A stretch of DNA of 64,000 nt from JAJPKK01 sp963844635 (GTDB lineage: Bacteria; Pseudomonadota; Alphaproteobacteria; Rhizobiales; Xanthobacteraceae): NCBI GenBank assembly GCA_963844635.1, contig CAWJPD010000005.1, positions 620,001 to 684,000 on the forward strand, given 5' to 3'. The notes below the pieces were generated by a model. The model was not told the origin of the DNA. It did not search any database and saw only the letters and a list, made by a program, of their open reading frames with translations. Each line of letters starts with the position of its first letter. The first letter of the stretch is position 1. Shown here one piece after another: positions 47,171 to 55,935 of this stretch. A program made the translations under genes and the position numbers.

Positions 47171-47555
47171 CACGATCAAAAACTCGACGTTGGCGCGCAG
47201 TCTGGCCGATACCGTCGGCGACCTTTCAGAGGTAGTGCGGACGGAGATGCGGCTTGCCGCCGCCGAATTGTCCGACAAAGCGAAGCAGGCCGCGCTCGCC
47301 GGCGTATGGATGGCAATAGCCGGCGTGTTTTGGCTACTGACCCTCGCGGTCATTGCCGAAGCAATTATTTTTGCGATCGCCAGCGAAGGGTTGGCGCTTC
47401 ACTGGGCGTGCCTGATCGTTGCGGCAGGGTTGGCAATCATCGGCGCCATCGCCTTCTTCGGCGGCCGGTCGGCCGCCCAGCCTGACATGCTTCCGACGCG
47501 AGCGATCAGGCAGATGAACGAAACCATTCGGACAGCTAAGGAGCAATTCTCATGA
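47139..47555 (+). CDS. Phage-holin-superfamily (YqjE-like) membrane protein, stress operon gene 2
   Basis: 138 residues. It has an N-terminal amphipathic segment (SLADTVGDLSEVVRTEMRLAAAELSDKAKQ) and two adjacent membrane helices (AGVWMAIAGVFWLLTLAVIAEAIIFAI; ACLIVAAGLAIIGAIAFFGG), the layout of the Phage_holin_3_6/YqjE family. Despite the family name these are chromosomal inner-membrane proteins, not lysis proteins. It overlaps the gene before it by 32 bp and the gene after it by 4 bp (ATGA), so the four genes are likely one transcript. An internal ATG at 47160 is an alternative start. Confidence 0.78.
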   Translation: MNGASSSMVYDTIKNSTLARSLADTVGDLSEVVRTEMRLAAAELSDKAKQAALAGVWMAIAGVFWLLTLAVIAEAIIFAIASEGLALHWACLIVAAGLAIIGAIAFFGGRSAAQPDMLPTRAIRQMNETIRTAKEQFS

Positions 47556-48490
47556 CACTTTATTCAGGCGACCAGCCCTTCGGACAGGCCGGTGATTGGC
47601 TGATGCGAACCGCAAAGGCCAATCCCGAGGCTCTGTTGGTGCTCGCGGCGGGTGCTGCAATGCTGATGCGCCGCGGAACCTTCAGTACGAGCACGCAATC
47701 GTCCGGTAATCATCGACACGTCTATCGCTATAGCGATTTTGACAACTCCCGGAGGCAAGGTGAGCGGAGCCGCGTCGCGCGCATGTCGGAGACCGCGGGT
47801 TCCTACGCGTCGAACGCTGGTGCCTATGCATCGGACGTCAAGAACCGAGCCGGAGCCTATGCTTCGGACGTGACGGACCGGGTATCTCGCGCGGCCGGGG
47901 ACTATGCGTCCCAGGCGTCGGACTATGCGGGCCAAGTTCAGCGGAATATTTCGGACCAGGCTTCCGCGCTGACCGATTACGCGAGCGACATCGGCCGCAG
48001 CGTGGCCGACCAAGCGTCCGCCGTCACCGGCTACGCGGCTGACATGGGTCGCAACATTTCCGACCGCGCCTCGGCCATGACCGGCTACGCCACCGAGATG
48101 GGCCGCAACCTTGGTGACCAGGCTTACCAGTTTACCGACGCGGCACGCAGCCGCGTCCAGTCAGGCTACGGTTACGTGCTGCGCGAGCAGCCGCTTGCGA
48201 TCGCGGTCCTCGGGATCGCCGCCGGGGCGGCCCTCGCCGCTATGTTCCCCCCGACCGAGATCGAAGCGCAGGCTTTCGGTCCCGCCGGCAGGGCAATCAG
48301 CGATGCCGCGGCCAAAGTAGGTGAAAACCTCATGGAAGCGGCCGGTGAGGCCGGCGAGCGCATCAAGCAACGGGCGAGCGAACGCGGCCTCACGCCGGAT
48401 GGGCTGAAGGAAATAGCCCAGGAGGCGGCAGGCGCATTCGCCAATAAGGCAACGGGATCTTCCGATCAGCCGAGCCGAGGCACCCAATGA
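47552..48490 (+). CDS. Membrane protein with LEA-like YASD/DYAS repeats, stress operon gene 3
   Basis: 312 residues. A short N-terminal hydrophobic segment (ALLVLAAGAAMLM) precedes about 130 residues of imperfect 11- to 16-residue repeats of the type AYASDVKNRAG, DYASQASDYAG and TGYAADMGRNISD, which form amphipathic helices like LEA or apolipoprotein repeats. A second hydrophobic helix (PLAIAVLGIAAGAALAAMF) and a charged helical tail (ERIKQRASERGLTPDGLKEIAQEA) follow. It overlaps both neighbours by 4 bp. Proteins of this composition often protect membranes against drying or osmotic stress; that is inference here. Confidence 0.72.
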   Translation: MTLYSGDQPFGQAGDWLMRTAKANPEALLVLAAGAAMLMRRGTFSTSTQSSGNHRHVYRYSDFDNSRRQGERSRVARMSETAGSYASNAGAYASDVKNRAGAYASDVTDRVSRAAGDYASQASDYAGQVQRNISDQASALTDYASDIGRSVADQASAVTGYAADMGRNISDRASAMTGYATEMGRNLGDQAYQFTDAARSRVQSGYGYVLREQPLAIAVLGIAAGAALAAMFPPTEIEAQAFGPAGRAISDAAAKVGENLMEAAGEAGERIKQRASERGLTPDGLKEIAQEAAGAFANKATGSSDQPSRGTQ

Positions 48491-49347
48491 GCGAAGAAAG
48501 CCTCAACCTGTTGGAGCGCGACGTCGAGGTCGCCCGCGCCCGCCTCAACCGCGACCTCACGCGCCTGCGCTCCCCTGACGCGGTTACGAATCTCAAGGAT
48601 GATCTCGTGGCCGAAGCGAGAGGGACACGGGACCAGGCGGTTAGCAAAACCAAAAGCCAGGTGTCCGATTTCACGCACCACCTGATCGAAGACATCAAAC
48701 AGCGTGCGATGGCCAATCCAGTGGCCGCCCTTGCGATCGGTGCAGGCGTTGCGTGGCGGTTGGCGCGACATCCGCCGATCACGACAATACTGGTGGGCGC
48801 CGGCGTCGTCAGCCTGCTTCGAACGCCCGCCGGGTCACCTCCCTCCGACTTCGTTACCCGCAGCGAGGAATTCGCGACCACGGTGAGGGACACGGTCGAG
48901 GAATGGGCTGAAGCAGCAAAGCCAACTGTGGACTCGGTAACGGATACCGTGCGCCAGCTGAGCGCACAGGCCGGGGAGACCGTCGGGCAATTGACCGCGG
49001 CGGCTCAGGAAACCGCTGGACAGCTGACCGCGAAGGCCCAGGAGACCGTCGGTCAGCTGAGCGGGATGGCACAGAATGCCACGGCGCAGTTGACGCACGC
49101 CAGCGACGTGGCGGCAGACCGCGGATCCGATTTCGCCGATGCAGCGGTAAACGCTGTTGGCCGCGGCTCAGATTTCGTTGTGAGCGCATCCACCACGGCG
49201 CGTGCGGCCCTCAATCGAGGGGCAGATACGTTCCAGCGCACCTGGAATAATGAAGAAGAGCGTGACGCATACCTTTTGGGTTTCGCCGCTCTTGCGATGG
49301 CGGGCGCGGTGGGGATCGCGTGTCAGCGCCGAATGACGGCGATGTAG
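48487..49347 (+). CDS. DUF3618-type membrane protein with coiled amphipathic repeats, stress operon gene 4
   Basis: 286 residues. The N-terminus (NLLERDVEVARARLNRDLTRLRSP) matches the DUF3618 pattern that recurs next to YqjE-like genes. A hydrophobic region follows (NPVAALAIGAGVAWRLARHPPITTILVGAGVVSLLR). Then come repeats of the type AQETAGQLTAKAQETVGQLS from about residue 155 to 200, and a final hydrophobic helix (AYLLGFAALAMAGAVGIA). It starts within the previous stop (ATGA). It is the last gene of the operon; the convergent gene ends 76 bp downstream. Confidence 0.76.
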   Translation: MSEESLNLLERDVEVARARLNRDLTRLRSPDAVTNLKDDLVAEARGTRDQAVSKTKSQVSDFTHHLIEDIKQRAMANPVAALAIGAGVAWRLARHPPITTILVGAGVVSLLRTPAGSPPSDFVTRSEEFATTVRDTVEEWAEAAKPTVDSVTDTVRQLSAQAGETVGQLTAAAQETAGQLTAKAQETVGQLSGMAQNATAQLTHASDVAADRGSDFADAAVNAVGRGSDFVVSASTTARAALNRGADTFQRTWNNEEERDAYLLGFAALAMAGAVGIACQRRMTAM

Positions 49348-49423
49348 CGGCCCGCACGGAAAGAGAGCTTGAGAACAGCGACGGCCCGGCGCGAATTCAT
49401 TCGCGCCGGATGCATCTTATCGC

Positions 49424-50254
49424 CTAGCGTTTCTTGAAATAGCGCAGGTCGGGCGGCGGCTGATCCTTGCGGACCGGCATCAGGATGCCGTCTTCGCCCA
49501 GCCAATAGCTATCCTTGCCGATCGCGATCATCGAGGGATTTTCGGTGCAATAGGCTTCGTCCCAGTTGGGATGCTGATCGGAGCTATGCACGTATTTCTT
49601 ATCAACGATCCAGGGGCGGGTCAGCGCGTGGTCGATGACAGTGATTTCGTCATGCATGATTTTGGGATCGGCCTTATCCCGATATATCCGCTCCTTGAAG
49701 GTGGATTCATTGTCGAATGCCAAAGGGAGGCCGGTGGCATCGTAGGTACGAGGACCCTTGAACGGCCCGCGCGTCTCCACTTCGAGCGTGTCGTAAGTTC
49801 CGTCGCCGTCGGTATCCAGCCATTTCCCGATCGAGTAGCCCGCGTAGGTCGGCTCGAGATCCGCTGGCCAATCGCGGCCGTCGGTGAAGATTCGCCGGTA
49901 GTGCTCCGCGCCGCCAATCAGGATGTAAGTGGTGCTGGGCTTGACAATGAATTCCAGCGGACGGAATGCGATCATGTTGAGCGGCATGCCCCCGGGAAGG
50001 CACCGTACCGCGTGATCGAAGAAATTGCCTTCGCCGCCATTGGCTTGGTCGGCCAGGCTCTCATCCAACACCTTCTGATATTCCGGCGTGAGCGGGGCCT
50101 GCTGGCCGCGGCCCCACGGCTTGGTCTGATCGAATGAAGGTTGGCCGCCAAGCCCAGGCACAATGAATCGCGCCCACGCTCCCTTCCAATCCGGGTATTT
50201 CGCATCCGCCGCTTTCGCGTTGCCCCATGGCAAGGCGAGCGCCGCAAGCGCCAC
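49424..50254 (-). CDS. Exported protein, HDEITVIDHALTRPW family, copy A (start region possibly frameshifted)
   Basis: About 276 residues. The mature part begins after GNAKAADAKYPDWKGAW. Marked motifs are FDQTKPWGRGQQAPLTPEYQKVL, HYRRIFTDGRDWP, EPTYAGYSIGKW, DTDGDGTYDTLEVETRG, MHDEITVIDHALTRPW and the tail PPPDLRYFKKR. It is a close paralogue of the divergent gene at 50601 and a distant relative of 26097 and 37719. The frame extends past the GTG at 50254 as a signal peptide (ALSGLIGTVALAALAL) but meets no start; an ATG at about 50282 lies in another frame behind AAGGAGA, so one base is probably missing or extra there. Confidence 0.83.
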   Translation of the reverse strand: MALAALALPWGNAKAADAKYPDWKGAWARFIVPGLGGQPSFDQTKPWGRGQQAPLTPEYQKVLDESLADQANGGEGNFFDHAVRCLPGGMPLNMIAFRPLEFIVKPSTTYILIGGAEHYRRIFTDGRDWPADLEPTYAGYSIGKWLDTDGDGTYDTLEVETRGPFKGPRTYDATGLPLAFDNESTFKERIYRDKADPKIMHDEITVIDHALTRPWIVDKKYVHSSDQHPNWDEAYCTENPSMIAIGKDSYWLGEDGILMPVRKDQPPPDLRYFKKR

Positions 50255-50600
50255 TGTGCCGATCAGACCCGATAATGCATGTTCAATCTCCTTCGATCCC
50301 GGCGCGGCGGTCAGTCCCTGGCTCGCGCAGGTACACCGTTTTTCGTTCTGGCCTACCGTTTTTCGTCCTAGCCTCGACTTGCAGTCAAAACATGACCTCG
50401 GCGCGAACTTACATCACACGGCCGGACCGCGAAAGACCCGCATTCGAAGAGGTTCAAGCGAACGGGCAAGGCCTTTGCCGGACTCTGGCCGCGTTCCGCT
50501 GCGGGTAGCGCGTTTCATCTGCGGTCGAACAGGTGTATTTTGGGGCGACCGCAGACCGTCGTCCGAGGCGGCAGTTCAATCGACAGCGGGAGGCTCGTTC
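50255..50600. other. 346-bp divergent region between the two paralogous exported-protein genes
   Basis: It contains the probable true start of the minus-strand gene (ATG at about 50282 with AAGGAGA) and, on the other side, GGGAGGC before ATG 50601. A 20-bp direct repeat built on CGTTTTTCGT(T/C)CT is seen at about 50337-50367. No coding frame is supported between them. Confidence 0.45.
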
Positions 50601-51455
50601 ATGTGTCGGCGAGGTTCGGCTGCAGCATTCGCTTTTCCGATCGCATTGATCATGGCATTGCCCGCAGCGCGGGCGGCCGATGAAGCCAAGTACCCCGAAT
50701 GGCGAGGTCAGTGGAGCCGGGTCATCTATCGCGGCATCGAGGTACAGGGCGCCTTTGACCAAACCAAGCCATGGGGACCCGGACAGCAGGCGCCACTGAC
50801 GGCGGAGTACCAGAAAGTCCTCGAGCACAGCATGGCGGACCAGGCGCTGGGCGGCCTCGGCAATTATCCGACCGCGCTTTGCCTGCCCAGCGGCATGCCG
50901 CGCATGATGACCTTCGGCGCACATGAATACGTGATTACGCCGGACACCACCTACATTTTACTCGAATGGGATCACTATCGCCGTATTTTCACGGATGGGC
51001 GCGATTGGCCGGAAGAAATCGAGCCGACCTATGCGGGCTATTCGATCGGCCGCTGGATCGATACGGACGGCGACGGCACCTATGACGTGCTGGAGGTTGA
51101 AACGCGTGGCTTCAAAGGTCCGCGCGCCTACGACGCCTCCGGCCTGCCGCTGCACTTCGACAACCAGTCGATTTTTCGCGAGAGATTCCGCCTGGATAAC
51201 AGCGACCCCAACATCCTTCACGACGAGATCACCGTCATCGACCATGCGCTGACCCGCCCGTGGACGGTGGACAAGCGTTACCGCCGCGATCCCAATCGAT
51301 TTCCGAAATGGCCGGAAAGCTACTGTGCCGAAGGGAACAACCAGGTCGCGATCGGCAAAGAAAACTATTTCCTGAGCGCCGAGGGCTTCCTGATGCCGGC
51401 CAAAAAGAATCAAGCCCCGCCCGATCTGCGCTATTTCAAGAAAACGAGCAATTAG
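50601..51455 (+). CDS. Exported protein, HDEITVIDHALTRPW family, copy B
   Basis: 284 residues with signal peptide MCRRGSAAAFAFPIALIMALPAARA. It has the same motif order as the minus-strand copy: FDQTKPWGPGQQAPLTAEYQKVLEHS, HYRRIFTDGRDWPEEIEPTYAGYS, DTDGDGTYDVLEVETRGFKG, LHDEITVIDHALTRPW and PPDLRYFKK. The DTDGDGTYD stretch looks like a calcium-binding loop, which would suit a periplasmic protein. The start is ATG 50601 with GGGAGGC upstream. Function unknown. The paralogues are arranged head to head, which suggests an inverted duplication. Confidence 0.86.
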   Translation: MCRRGSAAAFAFPIALIMALPAARAADEAKYPEWRGQWSRVIYRGIEVQGAFDQTKPWGPGQQAPLTAEYQKVLEHSMADQALGGLGNYPTALCLPSGMPRMMTFGAHEYVITPDTTYILLEWDHYRRIFTDGRDWPEEIEPTYAGYSIGRWIDTDGDGTYDVLEVETRGFKGPRAYDASGLPLHFDNQSIFRERFRLDNSDPNILHDEITVIDHALTRPWTVDKRYRRDPNRFPKWPESYCAEGNNQVAIGKENYFLSAEGFLMPAKKNQAPPDLRYFKKTSN

Positions 51456-51493
51456 AGCGGACTCGACTCCAATCAATTGGAATCAGATCGATC

Positions 51494-51672
51494 GTAGGGT
51501 GGGCAACGCGCTTACACTGGCCTTGGTACTTGCACAGCACGCAGGCGCGTTGCCCACGCTGTCACAGCCTAGGCAAAATCGCTACTGAGAGTCTCGGGGC
51601 TTATCGAGTGGGCGGCACGCGATTTTGCCCGTTTTGCGCATCCGTCGCGGAGTACGCTCGACGACGGATGCA
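51494..51672. repeat. Intergenic inverted repeat (GTGGGCAACGCG) with a partial dispersed-repeat remnant
   Basis: TAGGGTGGGCAACGCG (51494) pairs with GCGCGTTGCCCACGCT (about 51545). A related pair (GTAGGGTGCGCAAAATCG / CGATTTTGCGCACGCC) is at 60430-60500. At 51634-51671 TTGCGCATCCGTCGCGGAGT to CGACGACGGATGC is the middle hairpin of the dispersed repeat standing alone. Confidence 0.65.
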
Positions 51673-51713
51673 CGGCGCCCTCGCGCGGCGCTTCGATGTG
51701 ACCGGAATCCATT

Positions 51714-52784
51714 CTAATTCGTTTCTCCGGGGACCTCGGTTTCCTCTCCGAGCAGGTCGCGGACATAGAGGACTTTGATGGCAACGAACACGACGACCGT
51801 CATCGGAGCGGCGAACACAATCGCCGCGGTTCCGAAAAGTCCGGTGAACGCGATAATTCCGAGCAGGATGATGGCGGGCGGGATGAAGACGAGATAGCGT
51901 TGGATCAGAGGAATGACGAGATGCCCTTCGATCTGGTTGATGGCGATGTACACGCCAGCCGTCCATAGCGCCAAATCCCAGCCCTTGGTCGTCGCGACGA
52001 GGATAGCAGGAATCGCGGCGATGATCGGACCGATATAGGGGATGAACTCGCCGCCGCCGGCGATCAGGCCAAGAGCAATCGGTGACGGTACTCCAATTGC
52101 CCACACTCCGAGGGTCGCGAGCGAGCCGATCAGCACCATCTGGATCAATTGGCCAATCAACCAGAGCCGCAGCGCAGCAGCGATAGCGCCGACCTTTTCG
52201 CGCACATAGGCGTGTTTTGAGGGCGGAAAAAGCTGGATCAGGCCTTCTCGATAGATGCGCGGCTGAGCGGCAAGATAGATACCGCTGATCAGCGCGATGA
52301 CAACGCCTTCGATGAGGCTCGAACTCACGGTCAGGAAACTGGCCAAGATCGAAGTTACCGAAAAACTCGATCCGGTGATGTGGCCTTCGATCAGATGACC
52401 GAATTCCGAATTCTGCAGATAGGATTGAATACCGGCAATTCCCGAGTTCACCCTTTGCACGACATCCTGGAGTTCATTGCCGACATGGGCCCCAAACAAG
52501 TAGCCGATCGCTACTAAAATGAAGAGAATCAGAAGGCCGGAAAAAACCAGAGCAACTCCTTCGCGCATCCCGAGATAACGCAGGGGCTCCGCGCCGAGCC
52601 ATAGCAGTGTAGCGATGACGATCGCACCGAAGGCGACGAGAATGACGTCAAACAAGTACCAGATCAGCACCGGAAGCAGAACGATGCTTACAACCAGCAG
52701 CGTGCGCTTGATCAAATCTGAGTAGTCGAGGCGGCCCACTGCGTGCAGCGAGGGCTCCTCGCGATCTCTAATCCGCGCGTCCAT
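51714..52784 (-). CDS. AI-2E-family (PerM/TqsA-like) transporter
   Basis: 356-residue inner-membrane protein with seven to eight hydrophobic segments and the family features: an N-terminal pair of helices (LLVVSIVLLPVLIWYLF, VALVFSGLLILFILVAIGYLFG), the long periplasmic loop (NELQDVVQRVNSGIAGIQSYL), and GGGEFIPYIGPIIAAIPAILVA followed by QIEGHLVIPLIQRYLVFIPPAIILLG. Members export a range of solutes including autoinducer-2; the substrate cannot be told from sequence. ATG 52784 is the start. An imperfect stress-type promoter (GGAAC-N17-GGTT) lies at 52815-52840 on this strand. Confidence 0.88.
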   Translation of the reverse strand: MDARIRDREEPSLHAVGRLDYSDLIKRTLLVVSIVLLPVLIWYLFDVILVAFGAIVIATLLWLGAEPLRYLGMREGVALVFSGLLILFILVAIGYLFGAHVGNELQDVVQRVNSGIAGIQSYLQNSEFGHLIEGHITGSSFSVTSILASFLTVSSSLIEGVVIALISGIYLAAQPRIYREGLIQLFPPSKHAYVREKVGAIAAALRLWLIGQLIQMVLIGSLATLGVWAIGVPSPIALGLIAGGGEFIPYIGPIIAAIPAILVATTKGWDLALWTAGVYIAINQIEGHLVIPLIQRYLVFIPPAIILLGIIAFTGLFGTAAIVFAAPMTVVVFVAIKVLYVRDLLGEETEVPGETN

Positions 52785-52814
52785 CCGGGTCGCTCTGGCG
52801 TCCCCCTTGTTGAG

Positions 52815-52840
52815 AACCTAAAAGCGCAGAGGCAGGTTCC
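52815..52840 (-). promoter_or_regulatory. Possible EcfG-type promoter, one mismatch
   Basis: On the minus strand GGAAC (52840-52836) is followed after 17 bp by GGTT (52818-52815), one mismatch from the GGAAC-N16/17-CGTT consensus. It is 31 bp before the AI-2E-family start. Weak on its own; listed because two exact sites exist elsewhere in the window. Confidence 0.3.
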
Positions 52841-52985
52841 CGTACTTTGCGGAGCGAGGCCCGCGGCCAAAGGTACCCGTGGATCACATCCGCTGCATCT
52901 GGAACCCCAGCAGGACGCTTTGCCGGGTCCGGGAAGAACCGGGATTTCCCCCTGGTTCCATTACTTAACGGGACGCATTCAGCTT

Positions 52986-53158
52986 TAGAGCGGGATGCGT
53001 TCAGCTTGAATTGCCTCCCGCTCGGTTCTTTTGATATTGCGCATGATCTTGTCCGAAAAGTCTGCAACTTTACGGGATCATGCGCTAAATCGGCCTCACG
53101 TCCTGTTCCCTTGATTTTGCTCATGATCTTGGTCCGCAAGTCTGCACTCTTCGGCATC
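52986..53158 (-). repeat. Dispersed hairpin repeat, short copy plus a second partial copy
   Basis: 52986-53087 is a reverse copy lacking the middle hairpin (GAGCGGGATGCGTTCAGC to GGGATCATGCGCT). It is followed directly by a diverged second copy of the TTGCAGAC-hairpin end (about 53110-53158, CTCATGATCTTGGTCCGCAA). The rest of the 569-bp gap 52785-53353 shows no supported gene. Confidence 0.82.
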
Positions 53159-53353
53159 CTGAGCGAGCCTTCTGTTTCCATGTTATCGGCATCCCGGCCG
53201 AAGCCGATGGACATCGTGGCGAAGGGTACCCGCGAAAATAACTAAATCGGTTGCAGGGCGGTTCGCCCTGTCAGGCTGCCGATTTCCACCGAGCGCCGGT
53301 GCAGTTATTTTCGCGGAGCCCCCAAGCCGGCCGGCCTGCGGCACGATGGTTTT

Positions 53354-54531
53354 TTGCGAGGTATAAGCTTGGTTCAGGACGCCGCGTTGAACGATCGGCC
53401 CGCGGTCCCGGTCTTCGACGGCCATAACGACGTGTTGTTGCGCCTTCATCGCCGGGGCGGCGCCGACGCGGCGATGGCATTCCTGCAAGGAGAGGGGCGC
53501 GGCCAACTGGATTTCCCGATGGCCGGGCGCGGAGGTTTTGCCGGAGGATTTTTCGCGATTTTCGTCCCTTCAAAGCGGCGCCCAGGCGAGGGAGGGAGCA
53601 AGGGGGAGGCGCCGACACGCGAGAACGCAAGTGAGGCGGCGGCCGGTGTCGACATCGCCAACGCGCAGAGGACCGTGATCGCCATGACTTCCCTGCTGTT
53701 CCGGATCGAGCGGGAAGCGCAAGGCCGCGTCCGAATCTCGCCGGAACGTGGGCGAGATACGGACATGCCTGCAGGATGGGGCGCTTGCGGCGGTCCTTCA
53801 CATCGAGGGCGCCGAAGCGATCGACCCCGAATTCGAAATGCTGGACCTGCTCTGCGCTGCCGGTTTGCGCTCGCTCGGCCCGGTCTGGAGCCGGCCGAAC
53901 GCATTCGGGTATGGCGTTCCGTTCCGATGCCCCTCGTCACCCGACACCGGTCCCGGTCTTACCGATCTCGGCAAGGAATTGATTCGTGCCTGCAACAGGC
54001 TGCGTGTCCTGATCGACCTGTCCCACCTCAATGAATGTGGCTTTTGGGATGTCGCTCGGATCAGCAACGCGCCGCTGGTCGCGACGCATTCCAACGCGCA
54101 TGCGGTCAGCCCTCATTCACGAAATCTCACCGACCGGCAACTGGCAGCGATCCGCGACAGCGGCGGCATGGTCGGAGTCAAACTTTGCGACCAGCTTTCT
54201 CCGCCCGGACGGACGAATGGATCCGGACACGCCTGTCGAACTCATCATCGACCATGTCGAATACATGCTGAACGCGGTCGGCGAGGATGGCGTCGGTTTC
54301 GGGTCGGACTTCGACGGCGCGAGGCTACCGGCAGGCCTGGCGGACGCCGCCGCATTGCAAACGCTGGTGGCGTTGCTGCGGGCGCGGGGTCACGGCGAAG
54401 TGCTGATCGAAAAGCTGTGCTATCGTAATTGGCTGCGGGTACTCGAACGGACCTGGGCGCCGGCCGATGAGGTTTCGGGACCTCCACCGGCAGCGGCGCA
54501 AATCATTGGCGGCGAAGGGCCGCACCGCTGA
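53354..54531 (+). CDS. Membrane dipeptidase, peptidase family M19 (frameshifted)
   Basis: Zinc dipeptidase of the renal-dipeptidase family. Metal-site segments appear in order across three frames: VFDGHNDVLLRLHR (HxD), AVLHIEGAEAID (bridging Glu), LIDLSHLNECGFWDV, VATHSNAHAVSPHSRNLTD and GFGSDFDG. The frame changes near 53745 and near 54185; corrected, the protein has about 390 residues and ends EGPHR at 54531. TTG 53354 is the only start that keeps the N-terminus, and it is weak. No signal peptide is seen. Rhizobial members are cytoplasmic and often sit near uptake genes; none is adjacent here. Confidence 0.82.
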
Positions 54532-54687
54532 CCGAGGGGACCCCCGGTCACCTGTTGTTCCCCGCTTGACCTGCGACCCATTCCGCCGTCATGTAGGCAG
54601 GTATGCCGCGCCAGCATTGCGGGTTGTTTTCAGCCGCCGCGGTCCAACCGTCGCGACCCCGTTCGCCACCACTGGGAGAGACCCCCG

Positions 54688-55935
54688 ATGATCTTCAAGC
54701 CAATGTTGCCGGCGACGACTGCCGCGCTCCTCGGTTCCATTTTCCCGGCGCTCGCCCAGCAGCAGCAGCCGCCCGGCGCGAATTTCCCGGAAGGTCCTGG
54801 CAAATCAACAGTCCAGGCCGTCTGCAATGGCTGTCATGACATCAACCGCCTCACGGCGGGATATACCCCGAACGGCTGGCTGACCGTGACCAACATGATG
54901 AAGAATTTCGGCGCTCCGGTGCCGGAAGATCAATGGGACACCGTGCGCGCCTATCTGATCAAGAGCTTCCCGGAAAAGCCGCGGCCGCCGGCGGTGATCA
55001 TTCCCGGACCGGTCGAGATCAGCATCATGGAGTGGCCGCTGCCGACCCCTGGCTCGCGTCCGCATGACCCGATGGCAAGCAAGGACGGCTCGATCTGGTG
55101 GTCCGGCCAGCTTGCCAACAAGATCGGCCGTCTCGACCCGAAGACCGGAAAGTTCAAGGAATACCCGGTCCACCCATTGACGGCCCCTCACGGTCTCCTT
55201 CAGGACAAGGACGGCAATATCTGGTTCACCGGCAATTTCCGTGGCTTTATCGGCAAGCTCGACACCAAGACCGGGGAGGTGACCGAATACAACATCCCCG
55301 ATCCGAAGGCCCGCGACCCCCATACTCTCGTGATGGATCATGACGGTATCATCTGGTTCACCGTGCAGGGCGGCAATATCGTCGGCCGGTTCGACCCGAA
55401 GAGCGCGACCTTCAAGCTCGCATCCCCACCGACCGCAAATGCGCGGCCGTATGGCATGGCGGTGAATTCCAAGAACCAGGTGTTCTTCGTCGAGTTCGGT
55501 GCTCCGAAGGTCGCGACCATCGACAACGACATGCATATTCGCGAATACCAGCTGCCGACCGCGAATTCGCGCCCGCGCCGCATTGCCATCAGCTCCGACG
55601 ATATCGTCTGGTACACGGACTTCTCGCTCGGGCGGCTCGGGCGGCTCGATCCGGCGACCGGCGAGGTCAAGGAATACCCGTCGCCGAGCGGTCCCAAGTC
55701 GCTGCCCTACGGCATTGCCGCAACCAAAGGCGGCATCTGGTACAACGAGTCCGCAGCGAGCCCGAACACGATCGTGCGCTTCGACCCGCGGACGGAAAAA
55801 TTCCAGAGCTGGGCGATCCCGGGTGGCGGCGACATCGTGCGCAACATGGATGTCAATCCGGACGGCAACCCGGTGCTCGCCAACAGCCTGATGAACCAAG
55901 TCGGTCTCGTCGAGATCAAGAGCGCCACGAACTGA
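54688..55935 (+). CDS. Exported cytochrome c / virginiamycin-B-lyase-like propeller fusion
   Basis: 415 residues: signal peptide (MIFKPMLPATTAALLGSIFPALAQ), then a short c-type cytochrome module with one haem site CNGCH (C46, C49, H50), and from about residue 105 a Vgb-like beta-propeller of repeated blades (DGSIWWSGQLANKIGRLDPKTGKFKEY, DGNIWFTGNFRGFIGKLDTKTGEVTEY, and so on). It could be a periplasmic redox protein whose propeller binds the substrate. GAGAGAC precedes the ATG. The haem-binding GlcG-like gene follows. The propeller fold is certain; lyase activity is not implied. Confidence 0.88.
   Translation: MIFKPMLPATTAALLGSIFPALAQQQQPPGANFPEGPGKSTVQAVCNGCHDINRLTAGYTPNGWLTVTNMMKNFGAPVPEDQWDTVRAYLIKSFPEKPRPPAVIIPGPVEISIMEWPLPTPGSRPHDPMASKDGSIWWSGQLANKIGRLDPKTGKFKEYPVHPLTAPHGLLQDKDGNIWFTGNFRGFIGKLDTKTGEVTEYNIPDPKARDPHTLVMDHDGIIWFTVQGGNIVGRFDPKSATFKLASPPTANARPYGMAVNSKNQVFFVEFGAPKVATIDNDMHIREYQLPTANSRPRRIAISSDDIVWYTDFSLGRLGRLDPATGEVKEYPSPSGPKSLPYGIAATKGGIWYNESAASPNTIVRFDPRTEKFQSWAIPGGGDIVRNMDVNPDGNPVLANSLMNQVGLVEIKSATN

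Noticed and set aside
47139..47555. Prophage holin
   Set aside because: The protein is of the chromosomal YqjE-like branch, sits in a stress-type operon, and no phage genes are near.
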